From positions 1-64,000 of the forward strand of contig NZ_JACSQI010000015.1 in the NCBI RefSeq assembly GCF_014836715.1: 64,000 bases of DNA, read 5' to 3'. This DNA comes from Escherichia whittamii. Lineage in GTDB: Bacteria; Pseudomonadota; Gammaproteobacteria; Enterobacterales; Enterobacteriaceae. A program made the translations under genes and the position numbers. Under the pieces are notes generated by a model that was given only the letters and a program-made list of their open reading frames with translations, made no database searches and had not been told where the DNA came from. Every line of letters starts with the position of its first letter. Positions within the stretch are counted from its first letter, which is position 1. This document shows positions 1-8,646 of this stretch, in pieces.

Positions 1-77
1 GATGCGAAAAGCAGCCATGGACAGAGACTACCTCGCGTCAGTCCTTGCGGGGGGCGGGCTTTCGTAATCTTGCCCTG
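1..77 (+). mobile_element. Right end of an H-repeat (ISAs1 family), truncated by window edge
   Basis: Bases 2-67 read as the last 21 codons of an H-repeat transposase (MRKAAMDRDY...GGGLS, stop TAA at 65-67). The terminal inverted repeat runs to about base 77 (TTGCCCTG). The same stretch recurs at 5593-5667, at the end of the full element. The rest of the element lies before the window. The end abuts a toxin reading frame, so this H-repeat probably inserted into, or recombined within, an effector gene. Confidence 0.85.
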
Positions 78-636
78 TCCTGTAAAAGCAATAACCGATA
101 TGATGTCACTGCTCAGCCGACTCAATCCCTGTACCAGGGCCAAGAAATGCATTTTTGTTCCATATGATATGGCAGAAGACTTACAAGGGCATGGATGCTG
201 CCCTGGACAAACCGGACATCATGTGTTACCCGGCGCTATGTTTTATAACAACACAAATTGTCCGAAGTATCGAGATGGTAAAACTCAATCACATAAAAAT
301 GCACCAACAATTTGTGTTGAAGGTACAACAAATAGTCCTGAGTGGGGTAGTCATGGTCAATTGCATGGTAAAATGAGGGATAAAATAAACGAATACAAAA
401 AAACGGGTATTTTTAAGTTCGGTGATCATAATAAGATTGATTATGATGATGCCAGGGATATGGCGATTGATGCTGTCATGGAAACTTTTCCTGAATCTCT
501 ATGTAAGCGTAAATGTCTTGAGAAACAATTAGATGAACATTATAAAGAAATGTGCAAGCCTAATATATTAAATGCAAGTAGTGGTATGGGAGGAAAACAA
601 TCCCGTCCATACTCTTCCTCCAGTAAAAACAAATAA
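78..636 (+). pseudogene. GHH-signature HNH/EndoVII nuclease toxin, C-terminal fragment (Rhs/PAAR-like effector tip)
   Basis: About 185 residues remain open up to TAA at 634-636. The frame begins right after the H-repeat end and has no start codon of its own with a ribosome site; the nearest starts are TTG-type codons. Near the N-terminus is GCCPGQTGHHVLPG (GHH at 214-222), followed by a conserved CVEG...HGQLHG segment containing further histidines. This is the pattern of GHH-signature nuclease domains (Tox-GHH2 type) found at the tips of Rhs and DUF4150 PAAR-like type VI effectors. The N-terminal delivery part is missing. The predicted immunity gene follows 21 bp downstream. Most likely a broken or displaced effector tip that could regain function by recombination. 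The family is recognised by motif; DNase activity is inferred. Confidence 0.6.
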
Positions 637-657
637 AAATAACGCGAGATTAAAAAT

Positions 658-1668
658 ATGCTTATTACTCAAGATGAGTACAATGAAATATTCAACGGGT
701 TTTATATTAATGGTGTTGCAGTAAGAGACACTGGTTATATTTATATAACCATACGAGAAAAGCGAGACGATATAGACCCTGTAATGGAAGAACATCTGGC
801 AAGAAAAAAATTTGTTTCCTTTTTTTTTGATGAACCATTAGGAGAGCAATGGGGATACAGCGGTTATGAAGGAATGGACAAGATATTTTCGGCTACAACC
901 AGTATTCCATTCAGTCAGTACGTGGGCGTTACAATGGAAAATGAGGTTTTTGCTATAGGTAGTGGTTTTGAAGGACTTGAAGAGCCGATCCCATATGAAT
1001 TTGCCATTAGGAATACCCGAACTATTGGTGGACGAGTGTATGTTGTAGGATGCGCACGTAGTGTTGTTCGCAGGATAGACAGAAATAATTGGGAGAAACT
1101 AAATAAAGGTATCAATCTACCTGCGCAAGATGAAATTAAAACAATCCGTGAACAGATGCTATTCCTGGGCGCTGCTGGATTTAGTTGTGTGGATGGCTTC
1201 TCTGAAAATGATATCTATGCCGCAGGCGGTAAGGGGGATGTCTGGAATTTCGATGGTGATGAATGGAGGCAAATTCATTTTCCCAGCAACATGCTCATTG
1301 AATCTATCTGTTGTGGTCAGGATGGCTATGTCTATATTGGTGCGCAAAGCGGTACTATATTTAAAGGTCGAAAAGATCAATGGAAAATGATTCATCGGGG
1401 AGAGTTAACCTTACCGTTCAGGCAAATGGTATGGTATGAAAATTGTGTCTGGGCAACGTCTGATTATGGTGTGTGGCAAATAATTGGGGATGATGTTGTT
1501 CAGCCAGATTTACCCAGCGAGGTAAAAATGTGCGCTGGTTATATCAGTTGTACAGAAAAAACCCTAGTTCTGGCCGGGTATTATGGTGTAGCACGCTTAG
1601 AAAACGGTCACTGGGATATATTGATTAATTGTGTTCAGGCAGAGAAAGGTGATTTCTGTTCTGAGTAG
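658..1668 (+). CDS. Probable immunity protein for the GHH toxin, propeller-like repeats
   Basis: 336 residues, starting 21 bp after the toxin stop. No signal peptide and no membrane segment, so cytoplasmic. From about residue 85 onward it has weak repeats of the form YAAGGKGDVWNFDGDEW, YIGAQSGTIFKG, VWATSDYGVWQI and LVLAGYYGVARLENGHW, which look like blades of a beta-propeller. Such proteins commonly sit directly behind GHH-type effector tips. A decayed second copy follows at 1887-2417, as expected for a tandemly duplicated effector/immunity module. Immunity function is inferred from position and duplication, not from a recognised catalytic motif. Confidence 0.55.
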   Translation: MLITQDEYNEIFNGFYINGVAVRDTGYIYITIREKRDDIDPVMEEHLARKKFVSFFFDEPLGEQWGYSGYEGMDKIFSATTSIPFSQYVGVTMENEVFAIGSGFEGLEEPIPYEFAIRNTRTIGGRVYVVGCARSVVRRIDRNNWEKLNKGINLPAQDEIKTIREQMLFLGAAGFSCVDGFSENDIYAAGGKGDVWNFDGDEWRQIHFPSNMLIESICCGQDGYVYIGAQSGTIFKGRKDQWKMIHRGELTLPFRQMVWYENCVWATSDYGVWQIIGDDVVQPDLPSEVKMCAGYISCTEKTLVLAGYYGVARLENGHWDILINCVQAEKGDFCSE

Positions 1669-1776
1669 TGATTGTCGCACTGCCATTACAGTCCAGAGAC
1701 AGGATGTCAACTTTCATTATTAATCAGAAAATATCATAGATAAAAACGTTTAAGAATGCAGTTGGATATTTATTAT

Positions 1777-2417
1777 GCATAAATTATACGCCCCTAATAA
1801 ATTGAATGCAAATAGTGGTATTGGTGGGCATCAGTCTTGACTATTCTCTAATAAAGAAAAATCAAAATAAAATACAGATTAAATTTATGCTGATCACTCA
1901 AAATGAATACGATGAAGTTTTTAAATATTACCATATAAATGGTGTGGCTGTAAGGGATACTGGTTATATATATTTAACTTTGCGTGAGGCCAGAGATGAT
2001 ATTGTTCCAGTGATGGAAGAGCATAAAGCAAAAAAGAAATTCGTCTCTTTTTATCATAATGAACCATTAGGTGAACAATAGGGATATTGTAGGTATGAAT
2101 GAATGGATAAGATTTTCTCAGCTACAACCATTACTCCATTTAGTCAATATGTCGGTGTTACAATGGTCGGTGAGGTTTATGCTATTGGCAGCGTATCAGG
2201 ATCGTGTATGGGGACGTCTGACTATGGTATATGGCAGATTATGGGAGACGAAGTTATTCAACCAGTTTTACCGCCGGAGGTAAAAATGTGCTCTGGTTAT
2301 ATTAGTTGTACAGAATCAATTCTGGTAGTGGCTGGATACTACAGCGCTGCTCGCCTGGAAGACAATAACTGGGATATACTGATTAATCGTCTTCAGGCAG
2401 AAGGGGGAAATAGTTAG
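1777..2417 (+). pseudogene. Decayed duplicate of toxin tail plus immunity gene
   Basis: Bases 1777-1840 resemble the last part of the toxin gene at 545-610 (CCTAATA..ATTGAATGCAA.TAGTGGTAT). The immunity copy begins at ATG 1887 (MLITQNEYDEVF, compared with MLITQDEYNEIF at 658). It has two in-frame stops: TAG at 2079-2081, where the intact copy has Trp, and TGA at 2100-2102, where it has Gly. About 150 codons are also missing, because the text jumps from AIGS to TSDYG near 2195-2217. The last 65 codons match the intact copy well. This is a relic of an older toxin/immunity module, now non-coding or a recombination donor. Confidence 0.75.
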
Positions 2418-2463
2418 TAATTGCACAATACTTTCATCACAACTAATTATCATGGAAATTTAA

Positions 2464-3708
2464 ATGGGCATTAATATAATAAAACCACTAATACAACAAC
2501 ATGCCAGAGATGCTGTATTTTACTGGCAACAGATTGTTTCAGGATGTTATTCACCACTTATTACCACACAGAAACGCTATCATTTTCATCGTCAGTTAAA
2601 CGCGCATCTGGATGGTTTACGGGCAGCAGGTAACCATGGCTGGGACGCAGCATTTAAAAATTACTCACGCTGGAAATCTGAAGGTGAAGCCTTTGTTTGC
2701 TGGTTGCTGGCACTGGAACAGAATGACAAATCGTATATTGCGCAGTTGCATAAAATAGCTACTAGAAATATTGAACCATCATTACGAGGTATGACAGAAG
2801 CTCTAGCCTGGCTACCTGAGTCGCAAGCCCGATTAATTCTTGCACACTGGCGTCAGGATTCAGCATCAGATGATTTTATGCTTGAGGCCTGGCTACGCGC
2901 TTCAGCAATTGCCGGAATAATTCCACTGGAGGATCTGTCTCCATTATTCGCGCATAAAAACCCACGAATACGCGCCAGTTGCTGTTATCTGGCAGGGAAA
3001 CTGCGTCTGCATAACTGGCAGCAGGCCATAATCAATATTCTGTCAGACTATGAACCCGACGTAAGAGAAGAAGCTATACTGGCACTGGCCTGGCTGTCAC
3101 CTTGTACTGATATCGTGTATGAACTACATGATCTCCTGCTTTTCCATTTGCAGAACGCGCCTCAACGAGGGCTTGCTGCGGTTATTTTGCTCAGGAAACA
3201 GGAATATATTGCACGTATGACAGGACTATGCCTGCCACAGGGTGATCCACGTTTAGACAATATTATCAGTTCCATACCAGAGCGTTTACGTCTGCTGACT
3301 CTTGCTTATCACGGTGATCCAGCACAACTTCCCGTTCTTTATGATGCTATTAAAACAGAACATACCGCTCGTCTGGCATTCTGGTCAATTGGGTTCATTT
3401 CCGGGCTGGATATGACCACACCAGAACACTGTATACAGGAAACTGCAACAACAAATAATGATGAAGAACCACTGAGTTTTAAATCTGATGACACAGATAT
3501 CGGACTTGTGAGACCAAATGCTCCCGCAGTAATTGCTGACTCCAGTGCATTAAATATCCCCTCTGGTCCACTTATTTATGGAAAAAAACCATCAATTGAA
3601 TGGTGTCATGAGTTGTTGTCAACAGCGACTCAGGCAGCACGTTTCGCAGCATCATGGCATCTTGCCACTGGTGATTTGACAGTCCCTAAAGTTGATATCC
3701 GTAACTGA
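2464..3708 (+). CDS. TIGR02270-like helical-repeat (HEAT-like) protein linked to type VI/Rhs loci
   Basis: 414 residues, no signal peptide. The first 300 residues are helix-rich, with HEAT-like units such as LEDLSPLFAHKNPRIRASCCYLAGKL and the following unit built around DYEPDVREEAILALAWL. The opening (residues 1-25, HARDAVFYWQQ) and this repeat type resemble the TIGR02270 family, found beside type VI secretion effectors with PAAR-like domains. The exact role of that family is not settled; a chaperone or adaptor for effector loading is plausible. A thioredoxin-like gene follows after 11 bp, so the two are probably co-transcribed. Confidence 0.55.
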   Translation: MGINIIKPLIQQHARDAVFYWQQIVSGCYSPLITTQKRYHFHRQLNAHLDGLRAAGNHGWDAAFKNYSRWKSEGEAFVCWLLALEQNDKSYIAQLHKIATRNIEPSLRGMTEALAWLPESQARLILAHWRQDSASDDFMLEAWLRASAIAGIIPLEDLSPLFAHKNPRIRASCCYLAGKLRLHNWQQAIINILSDYEPDVREEAILALAWLSPCTDIVYELHDLLLFHLQNAPQRGLAAVILLRKQEYIARMTGLCLPQGDPRLDNIISSIPERLRLLTLAYHGDPAQLPVLYDAIKTEHTARLAFWSIGFISGLDMTTPEHCIQETATTNNDEEPLSFKSDDTDIGLVRPNAPAVIADSSALNIPSGPLIYGKKPSIEWCHELLSTATQAARFAASWHLATGDLTVPKVDIRN

Positions 3709-3719
3709 AGGATTACATT

Positions 3720-4139
3720 ATGAATAGTAAGAGGAATTACTGGCTTCCAGGTGATAATGCAGTTCAGATAAGCAAGATGCTCCATGAGGGGCGCCGCCTG
3801 ATTGTATGCCTGTGTGCCAGTTGGTGTTCATCCTGCCAGACATGGGAGAATCATTTCTCCCAATTGGCACAAGAATATACCGCTGATTGCTTCGTATGGC
3901 TGGATATTGATAAGCATCCTGACATGGTTGCAGATGTCGATCTTGACACATTGCCCGTTATTTTAATCCAGGATAACAAAACTGTATATTTTCTCGGTAC
4001 GATAAAGCCAGAAATATCAATATTAAAAAAATTGCTCGGCACAGATAATTTGAAGATGAAAGTGCAAGACCCCGGAATCAGAAGTTTCCTATTAGAAGAT
4101 GGAGAGGCTGAATACAATACTGGGGAAATATATTATTGA
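3720..4139 (+). CDS. Thioredoxin-fold protein with CSSC motif
   Basis: 139 residues. LIVCLCASWCSSCQTWENHF carries a WCxxC active site (CSSC) after a first beta strand. VWLDIDKHPDMVADVDLDTLPVILI has the usual thioredoxin strand and the conserved cis-Pro (LPV). There is no signal peptide, so it should act in the cytoplasm. The ribosome site AAGGA lies just upstream of ATG 3720. It follows the TIGR02270-like gene by 11 bp. A dithiol oxidoreductase helping to handle cysteine-rich effectors is a reasonable guess: the toxin fragment at 78-636 is rich in Cys. The specific substrate is unknown. Confidence 0.6.
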   Translation: MNSKRNYWLPGDNAVQISKMLHEGRRLIVCLCASWCSSCQTWENHFSQLAQEYTADCFVWLDIDKHPDMVADVDLDTLPVILIQDNKTVYFLGTIKPEISILKKLLGTDNLKMKVQDPGIRSFLLEDGEAEYNTGEIYY

Positions 4140-4377
4140 TTAGAGCCGATTTTCAACGATGATTATTATACTCAAAAAACATCGATTCGTCTGGGTGACA
4201 AATCTTAATTAATTTATTTTTAATGATTTTATAGCAAAAAACTAAGCATTTTGATGTTTATTGGGAACATGTACATTAATTAAGTTGATGGATTTTTTTT
4301 TTGCTTGTTAATAAATAAGCCTTCCCAGCCCTGAATGCACGATAAGATTATCGGTTTGCATTTAATTACTTATCAGG
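4140..4377. other. AT-rich non-coding stretch before an H-repeat
   Basis: No convincing gene, RNA or repeat seen. The stretch is strongly AT-rich and ends at the left inverted repeat of the H-repeat near 4378. Confidence 0.5.
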
Positions 4378-5667
4378 CAGGGAAAGATCACGTAACGCTG
4401 CTTTTTTGTACTAAATGATTCGCATTTTATGTTCAATAATTGAGATATTCCTTATTACCTAAAACTGTTTTTCATAGCTTATATATGATCAAATACTCCT
4501 TACATAAATAAGGAGAGCAAAATGGAACTTAAAAAATTGATGGAACATATTTCTATTATCCCCGATTACAGACAAGCCTGGAAAGTGGAACATAAATTGT
4601 CTGATATTCTACTGTTGACTATTTGCGCCGTCATTTCTGGTGCAGAGGGATGGGAAGATATAGAGGATTTTGGGGAAACACATCTCGATTTTTTAAAACA
4701 ATATGGTGATTTTGAAAATGGTATTCCTGTTCACGATACCATTGCCAGAGTTGTATCCTGTATCAGTCCTGCAAAATTTCACGAGTGCTTTATTAACTGG
4801 ATGCGTGACTGCCATTCATCAAATGATAAAGACGTCATTGCAATTGATGGAAAAACACTCCGGCATTCTTATGACAAGAGTCGCCGTAAGGGAGCGATTC
4901 ATGTCATTAGCGCGTTCTCAACTATGCACAGTCTGGTCCTCGGACAGATCAAGACGTATGAGAAATCTAATGAGATTACAGCTATCCCTGAACTTCTTAA
5001 CATGTTGGATATTAAAGGAAAAATTATCACAACTGATGCGATGGGTTGCCAGAAAGATATTGCAGATAAGATACAAAAACAGGGAGGTGATTATTTATTC
5101 GCTGTAAAAGGAAATCAGGGGCGGTTTAATAAAGCCTTTGAGGAAAAATTTCCACTGAAAGAATTAAATAATCCAAAGCATGACAGTTACGCAATTAGTG
5201 AAAAGAGTCACGGCAGAGAAGAAATCCGTCTTCACATTGTTTGCGATGTCCCTGATGAACTTATTGATTTCACGTTTGAATGGAAAGGACTGAAGAAATT
5301 ATGCGTGGCAGCCTCCTTTCGATCAATAATAGCAGAACAAAAGAAAGAACTCGAAATGACGGTCAGATATTATATCAGTTATGCTGATTTAACCGCAGAG
5401 AAGTTTGCCACAGCGATCCGAAATCACTGGCACGTGGAGAATAAGCTGCACTGGCGTCTGGACGTGGTAATGAATGAAGACGACTGCAAAATAAGAAGAG
5501 GAAACGCAGCAGAATTATTTTCAGGGATATGGAAGATCGCTATTAATATTTTAACGAAAGATAAGATACTCAAGGCAGGGGCAAGATGTAAGGTGTGAAA
5601 AGCAGCTGCGGACAGAGACTACCTCGCGTCAGTCCTTGCGGGGGCGGGCTTTCGTAATCTTGCTCTG
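4378..5667 (+). mobile_element. H-repeat, ISAs1-family element, near full length
   Basis: The left end CAGGGAAAGATCACGTAA (from 4378) is an imperfect inverted copy of the right end, which reads CAGAGCAAGATTACGAAA on the opposite strand and finishes at 5667. The ends enclose one transposase gene at 4522-5598. Length is about 1.29 kb. The 10 bp flanks do not match each other, so no target duplication is visible. This suggests an old copy or one moved by recombination. H-repeats are typical companions of Rhs loci. Confidence 0.8.
4522..5598 (+). CDS. H-repeat transposase (ISAs1 family DDE), C-terminally truncated
   Basis: 358 residues beginning [10 protein letters not shown], with ribosome site AGGAGA at 4511-4516. 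Visible DDE-type landmarks are [27 protein letters not shown] and the C-terminal [28 protein letters not shown]. The family is usually about 378 residues. A CGA codon seen in the copy at base 5 is TGA here (5596-5598), removing about the last 20 residues. One G is also missing from the later G-run, which would shift the frame even after read-through. The catalytic core is present, but activity is doubtful. Confidence 0.85.
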   Translation: MELKKLMEHISIIPDYRQAWKVEHKLSDILLLTICAVISGAEGWEDIEDFGETHLDFLKQYGDFENGIPVHDTIARVVSCISPAKFHECFINWMRDCHSSNDKDVIAIDGKTLRHSYDKSRRKGAIHVISAFSTMHSLVLGQIKTYEKSNEITAIPELLNMLDIKGKIITTDAMGCQKDIADKIQKQGGDYLFAVKGNQGRFNKAFEEKFPLKELNNPKHDSYAISEKSHGREEIRLHIVCDVPDELIDFTFEWKGLKKLCVAASFRSIIAEQKKELEMTVRYYISYADLTAEKFATAIRNHWHVENKLHWRLDVVMNEDDCKIRRGNAAELFSGIWKIAINILTKDKILKAGARCKV

Positions 5668-5826
5668 CAAGGGATGATAAAAAGTGCAACTTTATTCCAC
5701 GCAGCTATTTAGACAGCGTACAGTAAACAAACGAAAGTTGTTATTTCAATGGTCAGGACAAGAGCATGAAGTGTTTACTACACACTATGCTCTTGTCCTG
5801 GAGTCAGGTCTTGTTTGGAGGGATAA

Positions 5827-6330
5827 ATGGTAGATATTGTCGAGGCCGATAAAACGGATATTTATTTCATTCAGGAGAGTGTTTATGGCAAAATCGGGTT
5901 GCCAGCTTTTGGTAATACAATAGGACCATCTGCACAGCAGATTGTTAAAAAGGTATTCGTTGTCGTTAAAGAACGAGATAAAACACATGCAAAACAGAGA
6001 TTATTGTTGGAATATAATGGTAATAAACTCTGGATGAATGCTATAGATGGCAGTGAAGCTATCCTGCCAACAGAATTTTCTAAGCGATACGAACTTTCAT
6101 TATTCAATACTACTAATTTTGGAGAAGATCCTTTTCCTGATGTTAATTTATATAATAATGTGAAATCGAGTTTTTTTGTAAGGTTTGGTGGAACATCCCA
6201 TCCCGAGGCTTGGGCTATTTATAATGCAAGGACGAAAGAGGTAAAATATATAGAAACTGCAAGGGAGATTGATAAAATATTCAGTGATTTTAATTTGAAT
6301 GATATATTGCCAATTCACATTGGTCAATGA
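5827..6330 (+). CDS. Unrecognised small cytoplasmic protein, possible orphan immunity protein
   Basis: 167 residues with a good ribosome site (GGAGGG about 8 bp before ATG 5827). No signal peptide and no membrane segment. It contains beta-rich stretches such as VFVVVKERDKTHAKQRLLLEYNGNKLW and SFFVRFGGTSHPEAWAIYNARTKEV. The sequence is AT-rich compared with the core genes. It stands alone between an H-repeat and an ICE remnant. Small lone genes downstream of Rhs/H-repeat material are often immunity genes left behind after effector tips were exchanged; that is the basis of the guess. Family not recognised. Confidence 0.4.
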   Translation: MVDIVEADKTDIYFIQESVYGKIGLPAFGNTIGPSAQQIVKKVFVVVKERDKTHAKQRLLLEYNGNKLWMNAIDGSEAILPTEFSKRYELSLFNTTNFGEDPFPDVNLYNNVKSSFFVRFGGTSHPEAWAIYNARTKEVKYIETAREIDKIFSDFNLNDILPIHIGQ

Positions 6331-6345
6331 CTTTTTATATTGTGT

Positions 6346-6385
6346 GATTAAACGATTAAACGATTAAACGATTAAACGATTAAAC
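6346..6385. repeat. Five tandem copies of an 8-bp unit (GATTAAAC)
   Basis: GATTAAAC is repeated five times without error, directly after the stop of the preceding gene and about 40 bp before the next one. The period of 8 is not a multiple of 3 and the tract is non-coding. Copy number is likely to vary between strains by slippage. Confidence 0.9.
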
Positions 6386-6423
6386 ATTAATGATGATTTA
6401 TAATATCATCATTATTCTATAAC

Positions 6424-6936
6424 ATGAATAAATGGGTTGAATGTGTTATGTTAAAAATGAGTTTATACGTAATAATATTGTTGTTTTCCTTTCAGATTAG
6501 TACAGCCATTGCTGGCAAGGAAAGTGAGGTTGTTTCGCCATTATCCATGGGTGTTAATTCTTCACTAGCAATGGAAAATATTTCTGAATATTCCACATCA
6601 TCGGAACCACAGCAACAGGGAGTATTTCCTGTAATATGTACTCGACTTCATCCAGGCACTGTAATGAAACGCCAGTTATTTTCAGGCTGGGGGCCTGTTT
6701 TTATAATTGGTGATGATCCTTTTTCTCTGCGCTGGATGAGTGAACATCTGGCGATGCTTAAATCGCTAAATGCCCTTGGTTTGGTTGTTAATGTTGAATC
6801 AGTAGATCGAATGGATGTATTACAGCAGCGGGCTGATGGGTTATTGTTATTGCCTGTTATCTGCGATAATTTTGTGCAAGCTCTGCAATTAAATGCGTAT
6901 CCGGTATTAATCACAGAGATGGAAATATCACAATGA
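6424..6936 (+). CDS. Integrative conjugative element protein, TIGR03765 (PFL_4695) type
   Basis: 170 residues from ATG 6424; a later start at 6448 or 6457 would give a tidier signal peptide (MSLYVIILLFSFQISTAIA). The second half, GPVFIIGDDPFSLRWMSEHLAMLKSLNALGLVVNVES...LLLLPVICDN...LNAYPVLIT, matches my memory of the ICE protein family TIGR03765, periplasmic proteins from mating-pair loci. The stop overlaps a following ATG (ATGA at 6933-6936 region), the normal spacing of such operons. That next gene is cut off within about 30 bp by an H-repeat fragment. So this is an isolated remnant of a conjugative element. Confidence 0.55.
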   Translation: MNKWVECVMLKMSLYVIILLFSFQISTAIAGKESEVVSPLSMGVNSSLAMENISEYSTSSEPQQQGVFPVICTRLHPGTVMKRQLFSGWGPVFIIGDDPFSLRWMSEHLAMLKSLNALGLVVNVESVDRMDVLQQRADGLLLLPVICDNFVQALQLNAYPVLITEMEISQ

Positions 6937-6958
6937 TTAATAACGTAATTACTGCTAA

Positions 6959-7170
6959 TGATATGGTTATTTTGAAAATGGTATTCCTGTTCACTACACC
7001 ATTGCCAGAGTTGTATCCTGTATCAGTCCAGTAAAATTTCACGAATGCTTTATTAACTGGATGCGTGACTGCCATTCTTCAGATGGCAAAGACGTCATCG
7101 CGATTGATGGAAAAGCACTTCCACACTCCTATGTTAAAAGTGGTCGCAGGAGAGCGGGCTTTCGTAGTCT
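6959..7170 (+). mobile_element. Internally deleted H-repeat fragment
   Basis: Bases 6961-7144 match the transposase segment at about 4703-4886 of the full element with scattered changes ([19 protein letters not shown]). The text then jumps to GCGGGCTTTCGTAGTCTT, the 3' end of an H-repeat. The central half is deleted and no intact transposase remains. It separates the accessory island from the core gene yafV. Confidence 0.8.
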
Positions 7171-7206
7171 TCACCGACTCTCCCCGTCCTTAAACACAAC
7201 GCCCAC

Positions 7207-7977
7207 TCACAGCAACCTAAACTCATCCGCATCCCGCCATGCCGGAAACTTTTCTCTATATTCCCGTAACGCCACCATCGAAAGTTCCGCATCTATGCGC
7301 GTGGCCTGGTGCGGTTCGGCGGTGGCGATAATCTCGCCTTGTGGGTTAATTACCCGACTGTCACCGCGATAATGGCAGCCGTTGCCATCGCTGCCGACGC
7401 GATTACATCCCACCACATACGCCTGATTCTCAATCGCGCGGGCTGTCAACAACGCCTGCCAGTGCAGAGAGCGTGGAGCAGGCCAGTTGGCAACGTAGAT
7501 TGCCAGGTCATAATCATTGAGATTGCGTGACCACACCGGAAAACGCAGGTCGTAGCACACCAGCGGCAAAATACGCCAGCCGCGCCATTCCACAATCACT
7601 CGCTCATTGCCCGCTTTATAATGCAGATGTTCATCCGCCATTCGAAACAGATGACGCTTGTCATAAAAATGCACCGTGCCGCCCGGCTCAACCAGCAAAA
7701 AGCGATTAACCGCACCAGAGTCCGTTTGCAATGCAACACTGCCTGCAATCAGCGCATTGCACTGCTGCGCTTTGGCGGTCATCCAGTTCACCACGTCGTG
7801 CTGCGCCAGAGACGTAACCGCCGCTTCCATGGCAAAGCCGCTGGTAAACATCTCCGGCAAAACGATCACATCACGCCCGGTAATACTTTCCAGTTGTCGA
7901 TCAAAGTGGCGCAGGTTGGCGGGACCATCCATCCACACCAACGGTTGCTGCAAAAGCGTAATCTTCAAACCAGGCAC
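7207..7977 (-). CDS. yafV: Omega-amidase YafV (nitrilase superfamily)
   Basis: 256 residues from GTG at 7977 (upstream GGAG, 9 bp spacing); this start fits the E. coli protein ([10 protein letters not shown]). The nitrilase triad is visible: Glu in [10 protein letters not shown], Lys in YDKRHLF and Cys in [13 protein letters not shown]. The family hydrolyses alpha-ketoglutaramate and related omega-amides, a clean-up step in transamination and methionine salvage. The enzyme is cytoplasmic. It is the first core gene after the accessory island and is divergent from ivy, with about 150 bp between them. Confidence 0.95.
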   Translation of the reverse strand: MPGLKITLLQQPLVWMDGPANLRHFDRQLESITGRDVIVLPEMFTSGFAMEAAVTSLAQHDVVNWMTAKAQQCNALIAGSVALQTDSGAVNRFLLVEPGGTVHFYDKRHLFRMADEHLHYKAGNERVIVEWRGWRILPLVCYDLRFPVWSRNLNDYDLAIYVANWPAPRSLHWQALLTARAIENQAYVVGCNRVGSDGNGCHYRGDSRVINPQGEIIATAEPHQATRIDAELSMVALREYREKFPAWRDADEFRLL

Positions 7978-8130
7978 GGTGTACAACTCCTTTATGCGAA
8001 GGGTTTTATCACTTTAACACCTTATCAGGCTATTACCTTACTGCGGAATAAATTGATAACAAATGCTGATATTGGAAATATCTGATTTGCAAACTATCGT
8101 GTTATCGCCAGGCTTTAGGGTGTTAATAAC

Positions 8131-8604
8131 ATGGGCAGGATAAGCTCGGGAGGAATGATGTTTAAGGCAATAACGACGGTCGCCGCTTTGGTCATCGCCA
8201 CCAGTGCAATGGCGCAGGATGATTTAACCATTAGCAGCCTTGCAAAGGGCGAAGCCACCAAAGCTGCGTTTAATCAGATGGTGCAAGGGCATAAGCTGCC
8301 AGTCTGGGTGATGAAAGGCGGTACTTATACCCCCGCACAAACCGTAACGTTGGGAGATGAGACTTATCAGGTAATGAGTGCGTGTAAGCCGCATGACTGC
8401 GGCTCGCAACGTATTGCGGTGATGTGGTCCGAGAAATCTAATCAAATGACGGGACTGTTCTCGACCATTGATGAGAAAACTTCCCAGGAGAAACTCACCT
8501 GGCTGAATGTGAACGATGCGCTCTCGATTGATGGTAAAACGGTGCTGTTCGCGGCGTTGACAGGCAGCCTGGAAAACCATCCGGATGGCTTTAATTTTAA
8601 ATAA
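8131..8604 (+). CDS. ivy: Ivy, periplasmic inhibitor of vertebrate-type lysozyme
   Basis: 157 residues with a signal peptide ending ...VIATSAMA before QDDLTIS. The loop CKPHDC, the known lysozyme-blocking loop of Ivy with its disulphide, is intact. Length equals the E. coli protein. The exported dimer protects peptidoglycan from C-type lysozymes. ATG 8131 is the start usually annotated; a second ATG pair (MMFKAIT) lies 8 codons in and would leave a more typical signal peptide. A strong hairpin follows and is shared with the convergent fadE. Confidence 0.95.
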   Translation: MGRISSGGMMFKAITTVAALVIATSAMAQDDLTISSLAKGEATKAAFNQMVQGHKLPVWVMKGGTYTPAQTVTLGDETYQVMSACKPHDCGSQRIAVMWSEKSNQMTGLFSTIDEKTSQEKLTWLNVNDALSIDGKTVLFAALTGSLENHPDGFNFK

Positions 8605-8618
8605 TTAGCAGATAAAGA

Positions 8619-8640
8619 AACGGAGCCTTTCGGCTCCGTT
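8619..8640. terminator. Bidirectional terminator between ivy and fadE
   Basis: AACGGAGCC, loop TTTC, GGCTCCGTT form a perfect 9-bp stem. It sits between two convergent genes, 14 bp after the ivy stop and 6 bp before the end of fadE. Confidence 0.85.
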
Positions 8641-8646
8641 ATTCAA

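Noticed and set aside
4368..5677. Target-site duplication around the H-repeat
   Set aside because: The 10 bp next to the two ends do not match.
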